Assembly (NCBI RefSeq): GCF_003752415.1
Contig: NZ_RKHG01000001.1
Coordinates: 1,488,001 to 1,552,000, forward strand
Direction of reading: 5' to 3'
Length of the DNA: 64,000 bases
Source of the DNA: Luteococcus japonicus
Lineage (GTDB): Bacteria; Actinomycetota; Actinomycetes; Propionibacteriales; Propionibacteriaceae
Shown in pieces: positions 26,277 through 34,625 of the stretch. Every line of letters begins with the position of its first letter. Position 1 is the stretch's first letter. Under the pieces are notes generated by a model that made no database searches, was not told where the DNA came from, and saw only the letters and a program-made list of their open reading frames with translations. A program made the position numbers and the translations under genes.

Positions 26277-27040
26277 GCCGTCCCCGAACCCTGCTGGAGC
26301 GGCTCAATCCCGCGACGCTGCTGTTGCTCGCGGTCATCCTCTCCGTGCCCTTGGTGGTGACCCTGGACTGGGTGAGCGCCAGCGTGGCACTGGCTCTGGA
26401 GGTGGTGGCGCTGGTGGCCTGCCGGGTTTCCCTGCGGCGGATCCTGCGCAGGCTGGCCCCGCTGTTGCTGATCGCCCCGCTGGGGGCGATCAGCATGCTG
26501 CTCTACGGCCAGACGTCCGGCCGCATCTGGTGGCACTGGGGGCCAGTGGTGGTCAGCGACGGTTCGATCAGCCTGGCCGTGGCCCTGTTCATCCGCATCT
26601 TCGCGCTGGCTCTGCCGGCCGTGATGCTCTTCGCGGACATCGACGCCACCCGGATGGCCGACGGCCTGGCCCAGGTGGTGCGGCTTCCGGCCCGGTTCGT
26701 GCTGGGCTCCCTGGCGGGCTTCCGGATGCTGGCCCTGTTCACCTCGGACTGGCGGGTGCTCGGGCAGGCACGGCGGGCCCGCGGGCTGGGCGACGACGGG
26801 CGGCTGCGGCGCTGGGCACTGATGAGCTTTTCCCTGCTGGTCCTGGCCCTGCGACGAGGCGGGCGGCTGGCCACCGCCATGGAGGCCAAGGGTTTCGGGG
26901 CACCGGTCGAACGCACCTGGGCCCGGCCCTCGCGCGTGGGTGCCGCCGATGCCCTGGCGGTGTTGGTCTGCCTGGCCATCGCGGCGGCATCCCTTGCCGC
27001 GGCAGCACACTTCGGGACCCTGATGACAGTCCTGTCATGA
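26273..27040 (+). CDS. ykoC: ECF transporter transmembrane T component, YkoC family
   Basis: This 255-residue integral membrane protein has the EcfT pattern. N-terminal helices (ATLLLLAVILSVPLVVTL) are followed by the coupling motifs SDWRVLGQARRARGLGD and TAMEAKGFGA, whose Ala-Arg-Gly cores contact the ATPases. It starts inside the ykoD stop codon (ATGA). The downstream P-loop gene overlaps its own stop in the same way, so all four genes form one coupled unit under the TPP riboswitch. Confidence 0.93.
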   Translation: MSRPRTLLERLNPATLLLLAVILSVPLVVTLDWVSASVALALEVVALVACRVSLRRILRRLAPLLLIAPLGAISMLLYGQTSGRIWWHWGPVVVSDGSISLAVALFIRIFALALPAVMLFADIDATRMADGLAQVVRLPARFVLGSLAGFRMLALFTSDWRVLGQARRARGLGDDGRLRRWALMSFSLLVLALRRGGRLATAMEAKGFGAPVERTWARPSRVGAADALAVLVCLAIAAASLAAAAHFGTLMTVLS

Positions 27041-27537
27041 GCGGACCGGTGCGCAGGATCATTGTCGACGGCGGCTCCGGGGCGGGCAAGACCACCTTCG
27101 CCCGGCGACTGGTGGAGCGCTGGGGCGTGCTGTGCGGTGAGTCGGTGCAGTTGGTCAGCCTGGATGACTGCTACCCGGGGTGGCATGGACTCGCGGCGGC
27201 CTCCCGGATGGTGGTGGCCGACATCCTGCGCGCCCATGATCCCGGTTACCGACGCTGGGACTGGGAACGTCGGGAACCGGCGGACTGGGTGGCGCTGGAT
27301 CCCGGGCTGCCGATGGTCGTCGAGGGATGCGGGGCACTGACCCACGATTCGGCCCGGTTGGCGGATCTGTCCTTCTGGTTGGACATGCCCGCCGACGAGC
27401 GTCGCAGCCGCGCGTTGGCCCGCGACGGTGCGAGCTACGAACCGTGGTGGGAGGTCTGGGCCGCCCAGGAGGCCGAGCACTGGCGACGCCACGAGCCGCA
27501 GCGCCTCGCCTGCATGGTCGTGATCCCCCCGCACTGA
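27037..27537 (+). CDS. Uridine-kinase-like P-loop NTPase
   Basis: This 166-residue P-loop protein has Walker A GGSGAGKTT at about 12-20. SLDDCYPGWHGL resembles the DDFY substrate region of uridine/pantothenate-type kinases, and VVEGCGAL sits at Walker B. LDMPADERRSRALARDG is a lid-like Arg-rich segment. It overlaps ykoC by 4 bp and is therefore under the same riboswitch. A kinase acting on an imported thiamine precursor would make sense, but that is inference; the family also occurs without thiamine genes. Confidence 0.8.
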   Translation: MSGPVRRIIVDGGSGAGKTTFARRLVERWGVLCGESVQLVSLDDCYPGWHGLAAASRMVVADILRAHDPGYRRWDWERREPADWVALDPGLPMVVEGCGALTHDSARLADLSFWLDMPADERRSRALARDGASYEPWWEVWAAQEAEHWRRHEPQRLACMVVIPPH

Positions 27538-27767
27538 AGACCTGCTGAGGCCCATGCCCTCCGCGCCCACGTGGACTAGGACTTTCATCGGCTCCGTCGG
27601 GGCCCGTGCCGAGCCACCCCTGTACCGGGACAGCTGGAGCCCGTGGCGGAGGCCGCGGGATGGTCTAGCCTCCTGCCCGGTGGCCGCTACGGCCGGCCGC
27701 CGCGCGGGCGGGGGTCCGCGTGCTCTCGGGGGGAGCGTCTCGCCACCCAGACCCAAGGATCCCCCAC

Positions 27768-28253
27768 ATGTCCTCCCCCATTGCCCGGCTCGTACTGGCC
27801 AGCTGCATTGCCGGCAGCCTCTCCGCCGTCGCCCCCGCCGATGCAGCCACCGCATCGTCCGTGAAGTGCCAGATCGTCCGGTCCCCGGTCGTCGGCGGCT
27901 TTGCGTGGCGCGGGATGCCCACCCGTCGCACCAGCAACACCGCGGTGGCCAAGGCGACGGTGCACGAGCTGACCCACCACGTCGAGTACCGCACCACCGC
28001 CCGACAGCGGGCACGCCTCTACGCGGACCTCGGCATTCGCAATCCCAGCGGCAACTACTTCGCCTTCAACGATGGCTACTACTACTCCGGATCGCTGGCC
28101 CGTTGGAAGGCCTCGCCGCGTGAGCGGCTGGCCGAATCGGTGGTGAACTGCACCTACGGGTCACCGAACCACAAGGGCATGAAGCAGGTCCCGCGCGGCA
28201 AGTGCAAGCCCTTCCTGTCACACTTCCGCCAGGCTCTGGCACAGGCCCGCTGA
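27768..28253 (+). CDS. Small secreted protein with HExxH motif
   Basis: This 161-residue protein has a signal peptide (MSSPIARLVLASCIAGSLSAVAPADAATA would be cut near 24-27) and a mature domain with HELTHHVEY. That matches the HExxH zinc-protease signature. Two or three cysteines follow (VKCQ, VVNCTYG, GKCKPF). The family is not recognised and the domain is short for a protease, so activity is not assured. ATG 27768 is preceded by aagg. The 230 bp upstream contain no recognisable element. The convergent membrane gene begins 20 bp after its stop. Confidence 0.7.
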   Translation: MSSPIARLVLASCIAGSLSAVAPADAATASSVKCQIVRSPVVGGFAWRGMPTRRTSNTAVAKATVHELTHHVEYRTTARQRARLYADLGIRNPSGNYFAFNDGYYYSGSLARWKASPRERLAESVVNCTYGSPNHKGMKQVPRGKCKPFLSHFRQALAQAR

Positions 28254-28272
28254 CCCGCGGGCACCGGCTGCG

Positions 28273-28881
28273 TCAGGCCGTGGGGTCGAGCCGCGGCCGG
28301 AGCCAGGGCCGGCCATCAAGTCGAAAGCAGAAGACTGCCAGGGCACCGTAGGCAGCCAGTTCGACCAGTGCACCCAGGAGCCGCAGAGCCACCCAGCCGG
28401 ATGTCCCGCCCAGCGTGGCGTCATGACCGGCGATGGCGGCGCTGAGGCTCCAGCCTGCTGCCATGGCGCGCCCCACCAGCACTCCCGCCATCAGCACGGC
28501 GAGCCGCCGCGCCATGTGCACCAGGTGCTGATCGCGCCCTGTCGAGGCCGCCGCGACGCCCATCAACATCCACCAGGTGGCGGCGAGCGCCGCGAGCCCT
28601 TCGCCCAGGCCCACAGCGTGGAGCAGCACGTCCCACGACTGTTCGCTGAAGAAGAGCGCCATCGTGATGCTGCCGAGGATGCCTGCCAGCAGGGCCGCCT
28701 GCTTGGCGCGCGTGAAATCCACCGAGGCCTCCGGGTGCGCGAGCGCCTGCTCCTCGACGACGGCATAGGCAATGGCCCAGCCCGCGACGTCAGGAAGCAC
28801 GTCGAAGCCGTTGAGGCTGGGATCCAGCCCCACCAGGAGCATCGCCCAGCCGAGTAGGCGCATCGTCATGACAGTGACCAT
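28273..28881 (-). CDS. Polytopic membrane protein of unknown function
   Basis: This protein of about 202 residues has five or so hydrophobic segments (LLGWAMLLVGL, AALLAGILGSITMALFF, GLAALAATWWMLMGVAAAS, LAVLMAGVLVGRAM, LLGALVELAAYGALAVFCF). No family signature was seen. Three nearby starts (28881, 28869, 28863) are possible and none has a clear ribosome site. It is convergent with the secreted HExxH gene and divergent from the glycosyltransferase. Confidence 0.65.
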   Translation of the reverse strand: MVTVMTMRLLGWAMLLVGLDPSLNGFDVLPDVAGWAIAYAVVEEQALAHPEASVDFTRAKQAALLAGILGSITMALFFSEQSWDVLLHAVGLGEGLAALAATWWMLMGVAAASTGRDQHLVHMARRLAVLMAGVLVGRAMAAGWSLSAAIAGHDATLGGTSGWVALRLLGALVELAAYGALAVFCFRLDGRPWLRPRLDPTA

Positions 28882-29024
28882 ATTGCCTGACGTGCGGTTC
28901 CGGACCGGGGCGCACCAGAAGTTGATGCCCTTCGTGTCCCGTGCGCCTCCAGAGCGGCATCTGCTCAGGCGACACCGTACCCAAGACGCATGGGATACAT
29001 GCTTTCGACTATATCTTTTGGGGT

Positions 29025-30569
29025 GTGACCATTCCTGGACCTGAAGCGCTCCCTGCCCACGCTTTCGCCGAGCCTCCCCCCGTGCGCGGTCGGCGCGGGC
29101 TGGGCCGACGCTGCGGCCGGACGTTGGCGGCCGCGTGGTCGCTCGCCACCTGGCGCTGGCTCGTGGCCGCGGGAGTCCTCCTGGTCATCTTCCCTCGAAC
29201 CGTTCCGAATGCCACGGGCGACCGGTCCGTCTTCCTGGCTGTAGCCGAGAGGCTGCTCCAAGGGGATCGGCTCTACGCAGACGTGTGGGACAACAAGGAT
29301 CCACTGTTCTTCTGGTCGCTGTCCCTCGAGCGGCTGGTGTGGCCGGAACAGTGGGACGTGCTGGGAGAGATCGCATGGATCGGCCTCGCATGCCTCGGCG
29401 TCTGGCACTGGTCCCGGGCACTGGGTTCGGACCAGTTGCCGGCATGGTGGGCAGCATGTGTCGCAGCACCGCTCATCATCACCGGCGACTCGTACATTGC
29501 CGGAATGACCTCATTGCCCGGCACGGCGCTGGGGATCCTCGCCCTGGGCCTCGCCGCCCGCGAACGATGGACCGCCGCTGGCACCGTGGGAGCCCTGCTG
29601 TGCTTCACAAAGATGGTCGTCGCCCCGATTGCCCTCGTGGGCGCGCTACTGGTGATCCAAGGCCGCTGGCGCAAGGCTCGGGGCTTCTTCTCTGCGGCTG
29701 TCCTGGTAGGGCTGACAATTCTGGCGGCCCTGGCCGCCACGGGCAGCCTGGGTCCCTGGATCACGACCCAGGGGAAGAATTCCGCCTACGCGAACGGGAT
29801 GATCAGCCACGGCTTCCTACCCGGTGTCGCCGCCCAACTGGCCGCGGACGGGGCCCCGGCATGGGTCATCCACCTGACGCTGGCGCTCACCGCCACCACG
29901 ATGACCATCATCACCACCACGGGCCTGCTGGCCATCTGGGCGCGACACCGCAATCCCCTGGGATCCCGAGTGCTGCTGTGGATGACGGTTGCAACTGTGC
30001 TCGTCGCCTCACTCACCACGATCTGGCCCCACCATCGCCAGATCTTCTACCTCCCCGCACTCGTGGCCCTGGGAGTGGCCACGGCCCTGGTCCCGGCCGG
30101 AAATCGACGAATCCTGGCAGCCACCATGGCCGCCGCGACGGTCCTGAGCGGATTCAACCCCCAACTCCTCGTGCATGACCGCTACGAGTTCAGGGGTCGA
30201 CTGGCGGTAGCCGCCTCACAGCCTGCCGAGGGCCGGGCCCTGGCGAGCCTGGGACCCACGGGAACCTTCGCGCGAGTGGGAGGACCTCGACGGGCTGACT
30301 TCCGTGGAGCGGAGGGATGGCACCTTGCCTGCCCCCAGTTCCACCACTATCCATTCACCCCACCAGCAGATCTTGACGCCACGGTGGCCTGCCTCCCATC
30401 CGCCGATGTCATCATCGTGGCCTCCAACATCGCCATCAGCCCCCGCAACAATCCAGTCTGGAACAAGTTCTCCACCGACGTAGGCGCTCTCCTCTCGCGT
30501 GACTACACGTGCTCCCCCCTCATCGTGGAGGGCGAGAACGTGGAACGGTTGTGCGTCCGTGGACGGTGA
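29025..30569 (+). CDS. GT-C-fold membrane glycosyltransferase-like protein (PMT/ArnT type)
   Basis: This 514-residue protein has about ten transmembrane helices. The first extracytoplasmic loop carries GDRLYADVWDNKDPLFFW, the Asp-containing loop typical of polyprenyl-phosphate-sugar-dependent glycosyltransferases. The C-terminal part is a soluble extracytoplasmic domain with cysteines (HLACPQ, TVACLP, YTCSPL, RLCVRG). The likely start is GTG 29025. TATATC at 29010 ends 9 bp before it, so the mRNA may be leaderless; the longer frame lacks a better start. The glycan acceptor is unknown. Confidence 0.78.
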   Translation: MTIPGPEALPAHAFAEPPPVRGRRGLGRRCGRTLAAAWSLATWRWLVAAGVLLVIFPRTVPNATGDRSVFLAVAERLLQGDRLYADVWDNKDPLFFWSLSLERLVWPEQWDVLGEIAWIGLACLGVWHWSRALGSDQLPAWWAACVAAPLIITGDSYIAGMTSLPGTALGILALGLAARERWTAAGTVGALLCFTKMVVAPIALVGALLVIQGRWRKARGFFSAAVLVGLTILAALAATGSLGPWITTQGKNSAYANGMISHGFLPGVAAQLAADGAPAWVIHLTLALTATTMTIITTTGLLAIWARHRNPLGSRVLLWMTVATVLVASLTTIWPHHRQIFYLPALVALGVATALVPAGNRRILAATMAAATVLSGFNPQLLVHDRYEFRGRLAVAASQPAEGRALASLGPTGTFARVGGPRRADFRGAEGWHLACPQFHHYPFTPPADLDATVACLPSADVIIVASNIAISPRNNPVWNKFSTDVGALLSRDYTCSPLIVEGENVERLCVRGR

Positions 30570-30594
30570 GCGCGCAACGGGGCCTCAACAGGAT

Positions 30595-30636
30595 GGACCG
30601 CCACCCGAAGCCTGTGGGGGCCTCTGGTGGCGGTCC
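30595..30636. terminator. Inverted repeat after the glycosyltransferase
   Basis: ggaccgccacc and ggtggcggtcc form a perfect 11-bp stem around a 20-base loop, 25 bp after the stop codon. There is no U-tract; the terminator role is inferred from position. Confidence 0.5.
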
Positions 30637-30678
30637 AGTGGTGTCGGGCTTCAGCCTGCCCGACGGTGAGCGGTTGGT

Positions 30679-30887
30679 TCAGGCGACCTTGCTGGCGTTG
30701 ACATCCTTCAGCTGCCCAGCCGGTGCGAACCGCGTCGAAGCCGTCGGTTTCCATGATCTGCTCGTCCGACGCGAGCGCGGCGTTGACTGCCATCGAGGTG
30801 TCGCCCGAGAGGGCGATCACTGCAAAGGCGCCCAGCCACAGGGCTGCGAGTTGCGACTGCGACGATCATGATGTGCTCCGGCTTCAT
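30679..30887 (-). pseudogene. Possible decayed small secreted or membrane protein gene
   Basis: An ATG at 30887 opens MKPEHIMIVAVA. After a frame change the hydrophobic stretch LAALWLGAFAVIALSGDTS continues to DGFDAVRTGW, and a second frame change gives QLKDVNASKVA before a stop at 30679. The three pieces would make a plausible peptide of about 70 residues with a signal-like helix. No homology was recognised. It could equally be noncoding. Confidence 0.3.
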
Positions 30888-31037
30888 TCGGGGGATTCGT
30901 GCGGTTGGCCCGGGGGAGCCACCTGCGACACCAAGAACTCTGCCATCCGTGCGACACCAAATGACTATGTATGACGGTTTAGTTCAGGTGACCGTCAGCA
31001 TTACTTGAATATTTGACTAATTCGCTTCAGCTGGACT
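30888..31037. other. AT-rich intergenic stretch with short direct repeat
   Basis: This is the least GC-rich stretch of the window, clearly AT-rich from about 30960 to 31025. tgcgacaccaa occurs twice, 26 bp apart (30924 and 30950). No coding signal was found. Lsr2 favours such DNA, and it may hold the end of an older insertion. Confidence 0.5.
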
Positions 31038-31739
31038 TCAGGCGCTGGTCAGGGCGTACTTCGCCAGCAGCGACAGGATGAGCGCGAGACCCACCAGCGC
31101 CAGCCACGGCCAGGTTCGGTTGGGCTTTCCGCGCCATGTCTCCCGGACAGCCACCATCATCAGCTGACCCACCAGCAGACCGGTCAGGAAGCCACCGAGA
31201 TGTGCCTGCCAGGCGATGTTGGGCAGAGTGAAGGAGATCGCGGCATTGATGGCCAGGACACCCCACATCGAGCGCGACGAGGCTCCGATGTGCTTGTACA
31301 TGGGAAGGGTGGCCCCGAACAGCCCGAAGACGGCGCCGGAGGCACCGACCACTCCGGTCACCCAGCCCCGGCTTCCGGGATTCGCCAACAGCACGAATCC
31401 GACGCCGCCACCCAGGGCGCTCAACAAGTACAGCGCGGCATAGCGGGCCCGCCCCAGGGCGGGCTCCATCCACTGGCCCACCGACCACAGCGCAAGCATG
31501 TTGAAGGCAATGTGCATGATGCTGTACCGGTCGTGGGCAAAGGCCGAAGTGAGGAAGCGCCAGGGCTCGTGGCGGCCGATCGCGGGACTCAGGGCCACCT
31601 GCTCGTAGAAGCCGGGCAGCATCAGCTCGCCCAGCCACACCGCCGCACACACGGCAATGATCGTCCAGGTCACCACGGCCAGCTGCGGCCGGAGTCGTCG
31701 CACCTGCGGGGGATGGTGCTCGGTCCACTGTTCAGTCAC
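31038..31739 (-). CDS. Rhomboid-family intramembrane serine protease
   Basis: This 233-residue membrane protein shows the rhomboid layout. It has an N-terminal helix, HIAFNMLALWSVGQWMEPALG (HxxxN-type loop), the catalytic serine in GVVGASGAVFGLFGA, and the catalytic histidine in IAWQAHLGGFLTGLLVG. Rhomboids cleave substrates within or near the membrane. The start is GTG 31739 (VTEQWTEHH), with no strong ribosome site. The 76-bp gap to the divergent phosphotransferase-like gene must hold both promoters. Confidence 0.9.
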   Translation of the reverse strand: MTEQWTEHHPPQVRRLRPQLAVVTWTIIAVCAAVWLGELMLPGFYEQVALSPAIGRHEPWRFLTSAFAHDRYSIMHIAFNMLALWSVGQWMEPALGRARYAALYLLSALGGGVGFVLLANPGSRGWVTGVVGASGAVFGLFGATLPMYKHIGASSRSMWGVLAINAAISFTLPNIAWQAHLGGFLTGLLVGQLMMVAVRETWRGKPNRTWPWLALVGLALILSLLAKYALTSA

Positions 31740-31815
31740 TCGCACAAGGCTAGGCGGACCAGCCAAGAGTTTGCTGTGGGCACGGCTACGCTGGGCGCAC
31801 ACCTCGAAGGGAGCA

Positions 31816-32787
31816 GTGGACACCATCACAATCCACCTGGACGCCGCCGACATGCGTCGGATGCTCCGCCACGCCTACGGGCCACACCTGGCTCCCGTCG
31901 GCGAGGACTTCGCTCGCCCGCTGCCCACCGACGGGCCGGAACAGGGCACCAGTCACCTGGCCACCCTGCGCACCGGTCAGCGCATCGTCCTGCGCACCGC
32001 CCCGTCGCCCGAGGTGGACCTGCTCACCCAGGAGACGGACCTGCTGGGCGCCGAGGTGGAAGCCCTGCAGATGATTCCCGAACACACCGACGTGCCGGTC
32101 CCCGCCATGCACCACCATGACGAGAGCCAGGAGCTGGTGGACGTGGAGTGGTTCTGCCGGGAGCACGTCGAGGGAACCAGCCTGGGCCATGCCGTGCTGG
32201 ACCATGCGGCCCGGCTACAGGTCACGCGTGACCTGGGACGCCAGTTGCGCGCCCTGCACACCATCGAGGGGGAATCCTTCGGCCGCTTCCAGCAACCCTT
32301 GATGGACTCGTGGCAGGACGCCTTCAGCGGCATCTTCGAGGACGTGCTGCGCGATGCACAACGCTTCGGCGCAGACCTTGGAGTCGACCTGGACCGGGTG
32401 CATGGGCGATTCCTGGACCACTCCCCCGCGCTCGACGCGGTCAGGACTCCGGTCTTCTGCCTGTGGCGCACCCCGAAGTCCACGATTGTCGTCGACGAGG
32501 GCTGGATCGTGGGCCTGGTGCGTCCGGCCAAGACCTTCTGGGCGGACCCCCTGCTCGAGTCGGCCTTCTCCATCTGCCTGGACGCCGACTCACCGGCGTC
32601 CTCGGCGCTGCTGTCGGGCTACGGGCGTGGCCCGCTGGAGCCCGACGAGGTGGAGCGGCGTCGGCTCTACGACCTGTACGACGCCCTCGTCCGGGCCACG
32701 GAAGCGGCGCTGCGCCACCCGCAGGACCTGGGCGCGCGGCGCCAGGACCTGACAGCGGCGATGGCCCGTCTGGACCACCGCCGCTGA
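31816..32787 (+). CDS. Aminoglycoside-phosphotransferase-fold protein lacking catalytic residues
   Basis: This 323-residue protein has the APH/choline-kinase-like outline: an N-lobe with GTSHLATLRTGQRIVLRTA, hinge WFCREHVEGTSLGHAV, and C-lobe helices. Where active members have the catalytic loop HGDxxxxN it reads TPVFCLWRTPKSTIVVDEG. Where they have the metal-binding IDF/IDW Asp it reads GLVRPAKTFWADPLLE. Both key Asp residues are therefore absent and the usual N-lobe lysine is Arg. It is probably a pseudokinase or a ligand-binding protein. GTG 31816 has aagggag just upstream. Confidence 0.75.
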   Translation: MDTITIHLDAADMRRMLRHAYGPHLAPVGEDFARPLPTDGPEQGTSHLATLRTGQRIVLRTAPSPEVDLLTQETDLLGAEVEALQMIPEHTDVPVPAMHHHDESQELVDVEWFCREHVEGTSLGHAVLDHAARLQVTRDLGRQLRALHTIEGESFGRFQQPLMDSWQDAFSGIFEDVLRDAQRFGADLGVDLDRVHGRFLDHSPALDAVRTPVFCLWRTPKSTIVVDEGWIVGLVRPAKTFWADPLLESAFSICLDADSPASSALLSGYGRGPLEPDEVERRRLYDLYDALVRATEAALRHPQDLGARRQDLTAAMARLDHRR

Positions 32788-32801
32788 TTGACCACGCCGC
32801 C

Positions 32802-34469
32802 TCAGCTGAAGACGGTCACGCTGCCGAAGCCCGAGCCGGCCGCAACCGCAGATCCCACTGTCGTTCCCGTGTTCAGGCGGGTGGACAGGGTGCCATCCGG
32901 GCGGCGTCCCATCAGGTCCAGACGTCCGTCACCGTTGAAGTCACCGGGGGTGAACAGCTTGGTCCATGTCCCCCAGCCCGAGGAGAGTTCCTTGCCCCAC
33001 ATCGGCTGTCCGGAGCTGTTGCTGGCGTAGAGCATCAGCTTGCCGTCGGTCCGCAGGCCCACGATGTCCGCCCGGGCATCCCCGTTGAGCGAGCCCAACC
33101 CCACCATGTGCACCACACCGTTCCAGCGCGGTGAGATCACCACGCCCTTGGACAAGCTGGTGGTCAGGCCGTAGCGCCGCAGTTTCCCGTCGCTGGTGCG
33201 CGCGACGATGTCCGTGACACCGTCGGCATTCATGTCGCCCACGACGGTGATGTTGCCCAGCCCGCCCCAGCCATAGCCGAGCCGCCGTCCACCGTCCAGG
33301 ACGCCCACGCCCTTGGAATAGTAGAGCCACATGCTGCCATCGCTGCGCCGCGCGAGGACGTCAGACCTGCCGTCCTTGTTCACGTCACCGGCAAGCGACA
33401 ACCAGTTGGTTGTGCTCCATCCCCGTCCGACGCGCCACCCATGCCCCAGGGACCCGTTGCTACGCCCCTTGTAGAACCACAGTTCACCGTTCTTCACCAT
33501 GAAGAGGTCTGCCGCCTTGTCGCCCGTCTGGTCACCCGCGATCCGGGTGGCGGGCGCCGCCGTGGTGAACTCCACCGGCAGGTTCATTTGTTTGCTACTG
33601 CCACCCAGGGCATTGACGCTGGCCGTGAAGCTCCCCGTGTAGTGGGTACCCGGGCGCAGTGCGGCCGCAGGCACCATGGCCAGGGAGGCGTCGGAGATCT
33701 TGTCGGGCGCCACCGTGCACGTGCTGACTGCCGCACCGTCGGCCAGCAGGCGGCCGCTGCTGGCGGTCACCAGGCCGTACTGTGTGTAGTCCAACCCAGC
33801 GGTCACGGGAAAACCGAGGCCCGTGCAGCCGAAGCTGTCCATCCAGGGGATCCTGTGGGCCAGGGTGGTGTTGTTGACGCCACGGGGGAAGGTGCGCGGA
33901 TAGCCCGTCGGGGGTTCCCCGGTGAACTGCATGGCAAAGACGCGCACCCCTGAGTATGAGCCGAACCCGACAGCGGTCCCGGTCTGTTCCAGGGCCATCG
34001 ACGTACGAAGGTAGGGATCGCCCAGCATGCCGTCCACCAGGCCGCGCAACGTGCTGGTCCACACGGGTTCCGCATAGGGGGCAATCTCCGCGCCGGAAGC
34101 GGTGTACCCCGGCCGGCTGGATTCCTCGGTGTACACGTCATCGTCAGCGTCCGCATTCAGGCTGATGTAACGGGCGTGATTGTTCAGCGCCGTGGTGATG
34201 CCGGTGTCGAGCCTGAGGGCCGGGGTGCCATAGCGCGCTCGCGCCGCATTGATCGTCTGGAGGGCCGTGGTGGGAGTCAGGTCCGTCGTGGTGGCCGCCG
34301 CCCGCACCTCCCCCCGACGCTCGATGCCCTGCGAAGCACTGCCACGATGGGTGGGGCTGCGATAGGGATCGCGCTCCTGTGCTTTCGCGGTTGGGGCCGC
34401 AGCCGAGATCAGACCGATGGCCGTGGCGGCGGCAAGCGCCGCCCGCATCCTCGTGCCGGCAGTGCTCAT
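32802..34469 (-). CDS. Secreted protein with CAP-like domain and VCBS/FG-GAP repeats
   Basis: This 555-residue protein has a signal peptide (MRAALAAATAIGLISAAAPTAKAQ). A CAP/SCP-like domain covers about 55-230 (INAARARYGTPALRLDTGI, HARYISLNADADD). A linker domain with cysteines follows, then about five FG-GAP/VCBS beta-propeller blades from about 310 with calcium-type loops DVNKDGRSD, DMNADGVTD, SLNGDARAD and DFNGDGRLD. Such propellers bind ligands or glycans at the surface. ATG 34469 has aaggag at 7 bp. The canonical CAP His/Glu pair is not obvious, so that domain call is moderate. Confidence 0.78.
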   Translation of the reverse strand: MSTAGTRMRAALAAATAIGLISAAAPTAKAQERDPYRSPTHRGSASQGIERRGEVRAAATTTDLTPTTALQTINAARARYGTPALRLDTGITTALNNHARYISLNADADDDVYTEESSRPGYTASGAEIAPYAEPVWTSTLRGLVDGMLGDPYLRTSMALEQTGTAVGFGSYSGVRVFAMQFTGEPPTGYPRTFPRGVNNTTLAHRIPWMDSFGCTGLGFPVTAGLDYTQYGLVTASSGRLLADGAAVSTCTVAPDKISDASLAMVPAAALRPGTHYTGSFTASVNALGGSSKQMNLPVEFTTAAPATRIAGDQTGDKAADLFMVKNGELWFYKGRSNGSLGHGWRVGRGWSTTNWLSLAGDVNKDGRSDVLARRSDGSMWLYYSKGVGVLDGGRRLGYGWGGLGNITVVGDMNADGVTDIVARTSDGKLRRYGLTTSLSKGVVISPRWNGVVHMVGLGSLNGDARADIVGLRTDGKLMLYASNSSGQPMWGKELSSGWGTWTKLFTPGDFNGDGRLDLMGRRPDGTLSTRLNTGTTVGSAVAAGSGFGSVTVFS

Positions 34470-34625
34470 GGAACGTACTCCTTGTCGATGTTCTCCCCCG
34501 AGCAGACCCATTCTGGCAGGCCGCTCAGGGACGCCCAGACCTGCCCCCCGGAGAGCGGCACACGGCGCGCGATCCAGTGGACCGTGCGCCGCTTCGTCAG
34601 CCGGTAGCTTCCTGCGCAGGAAGGA

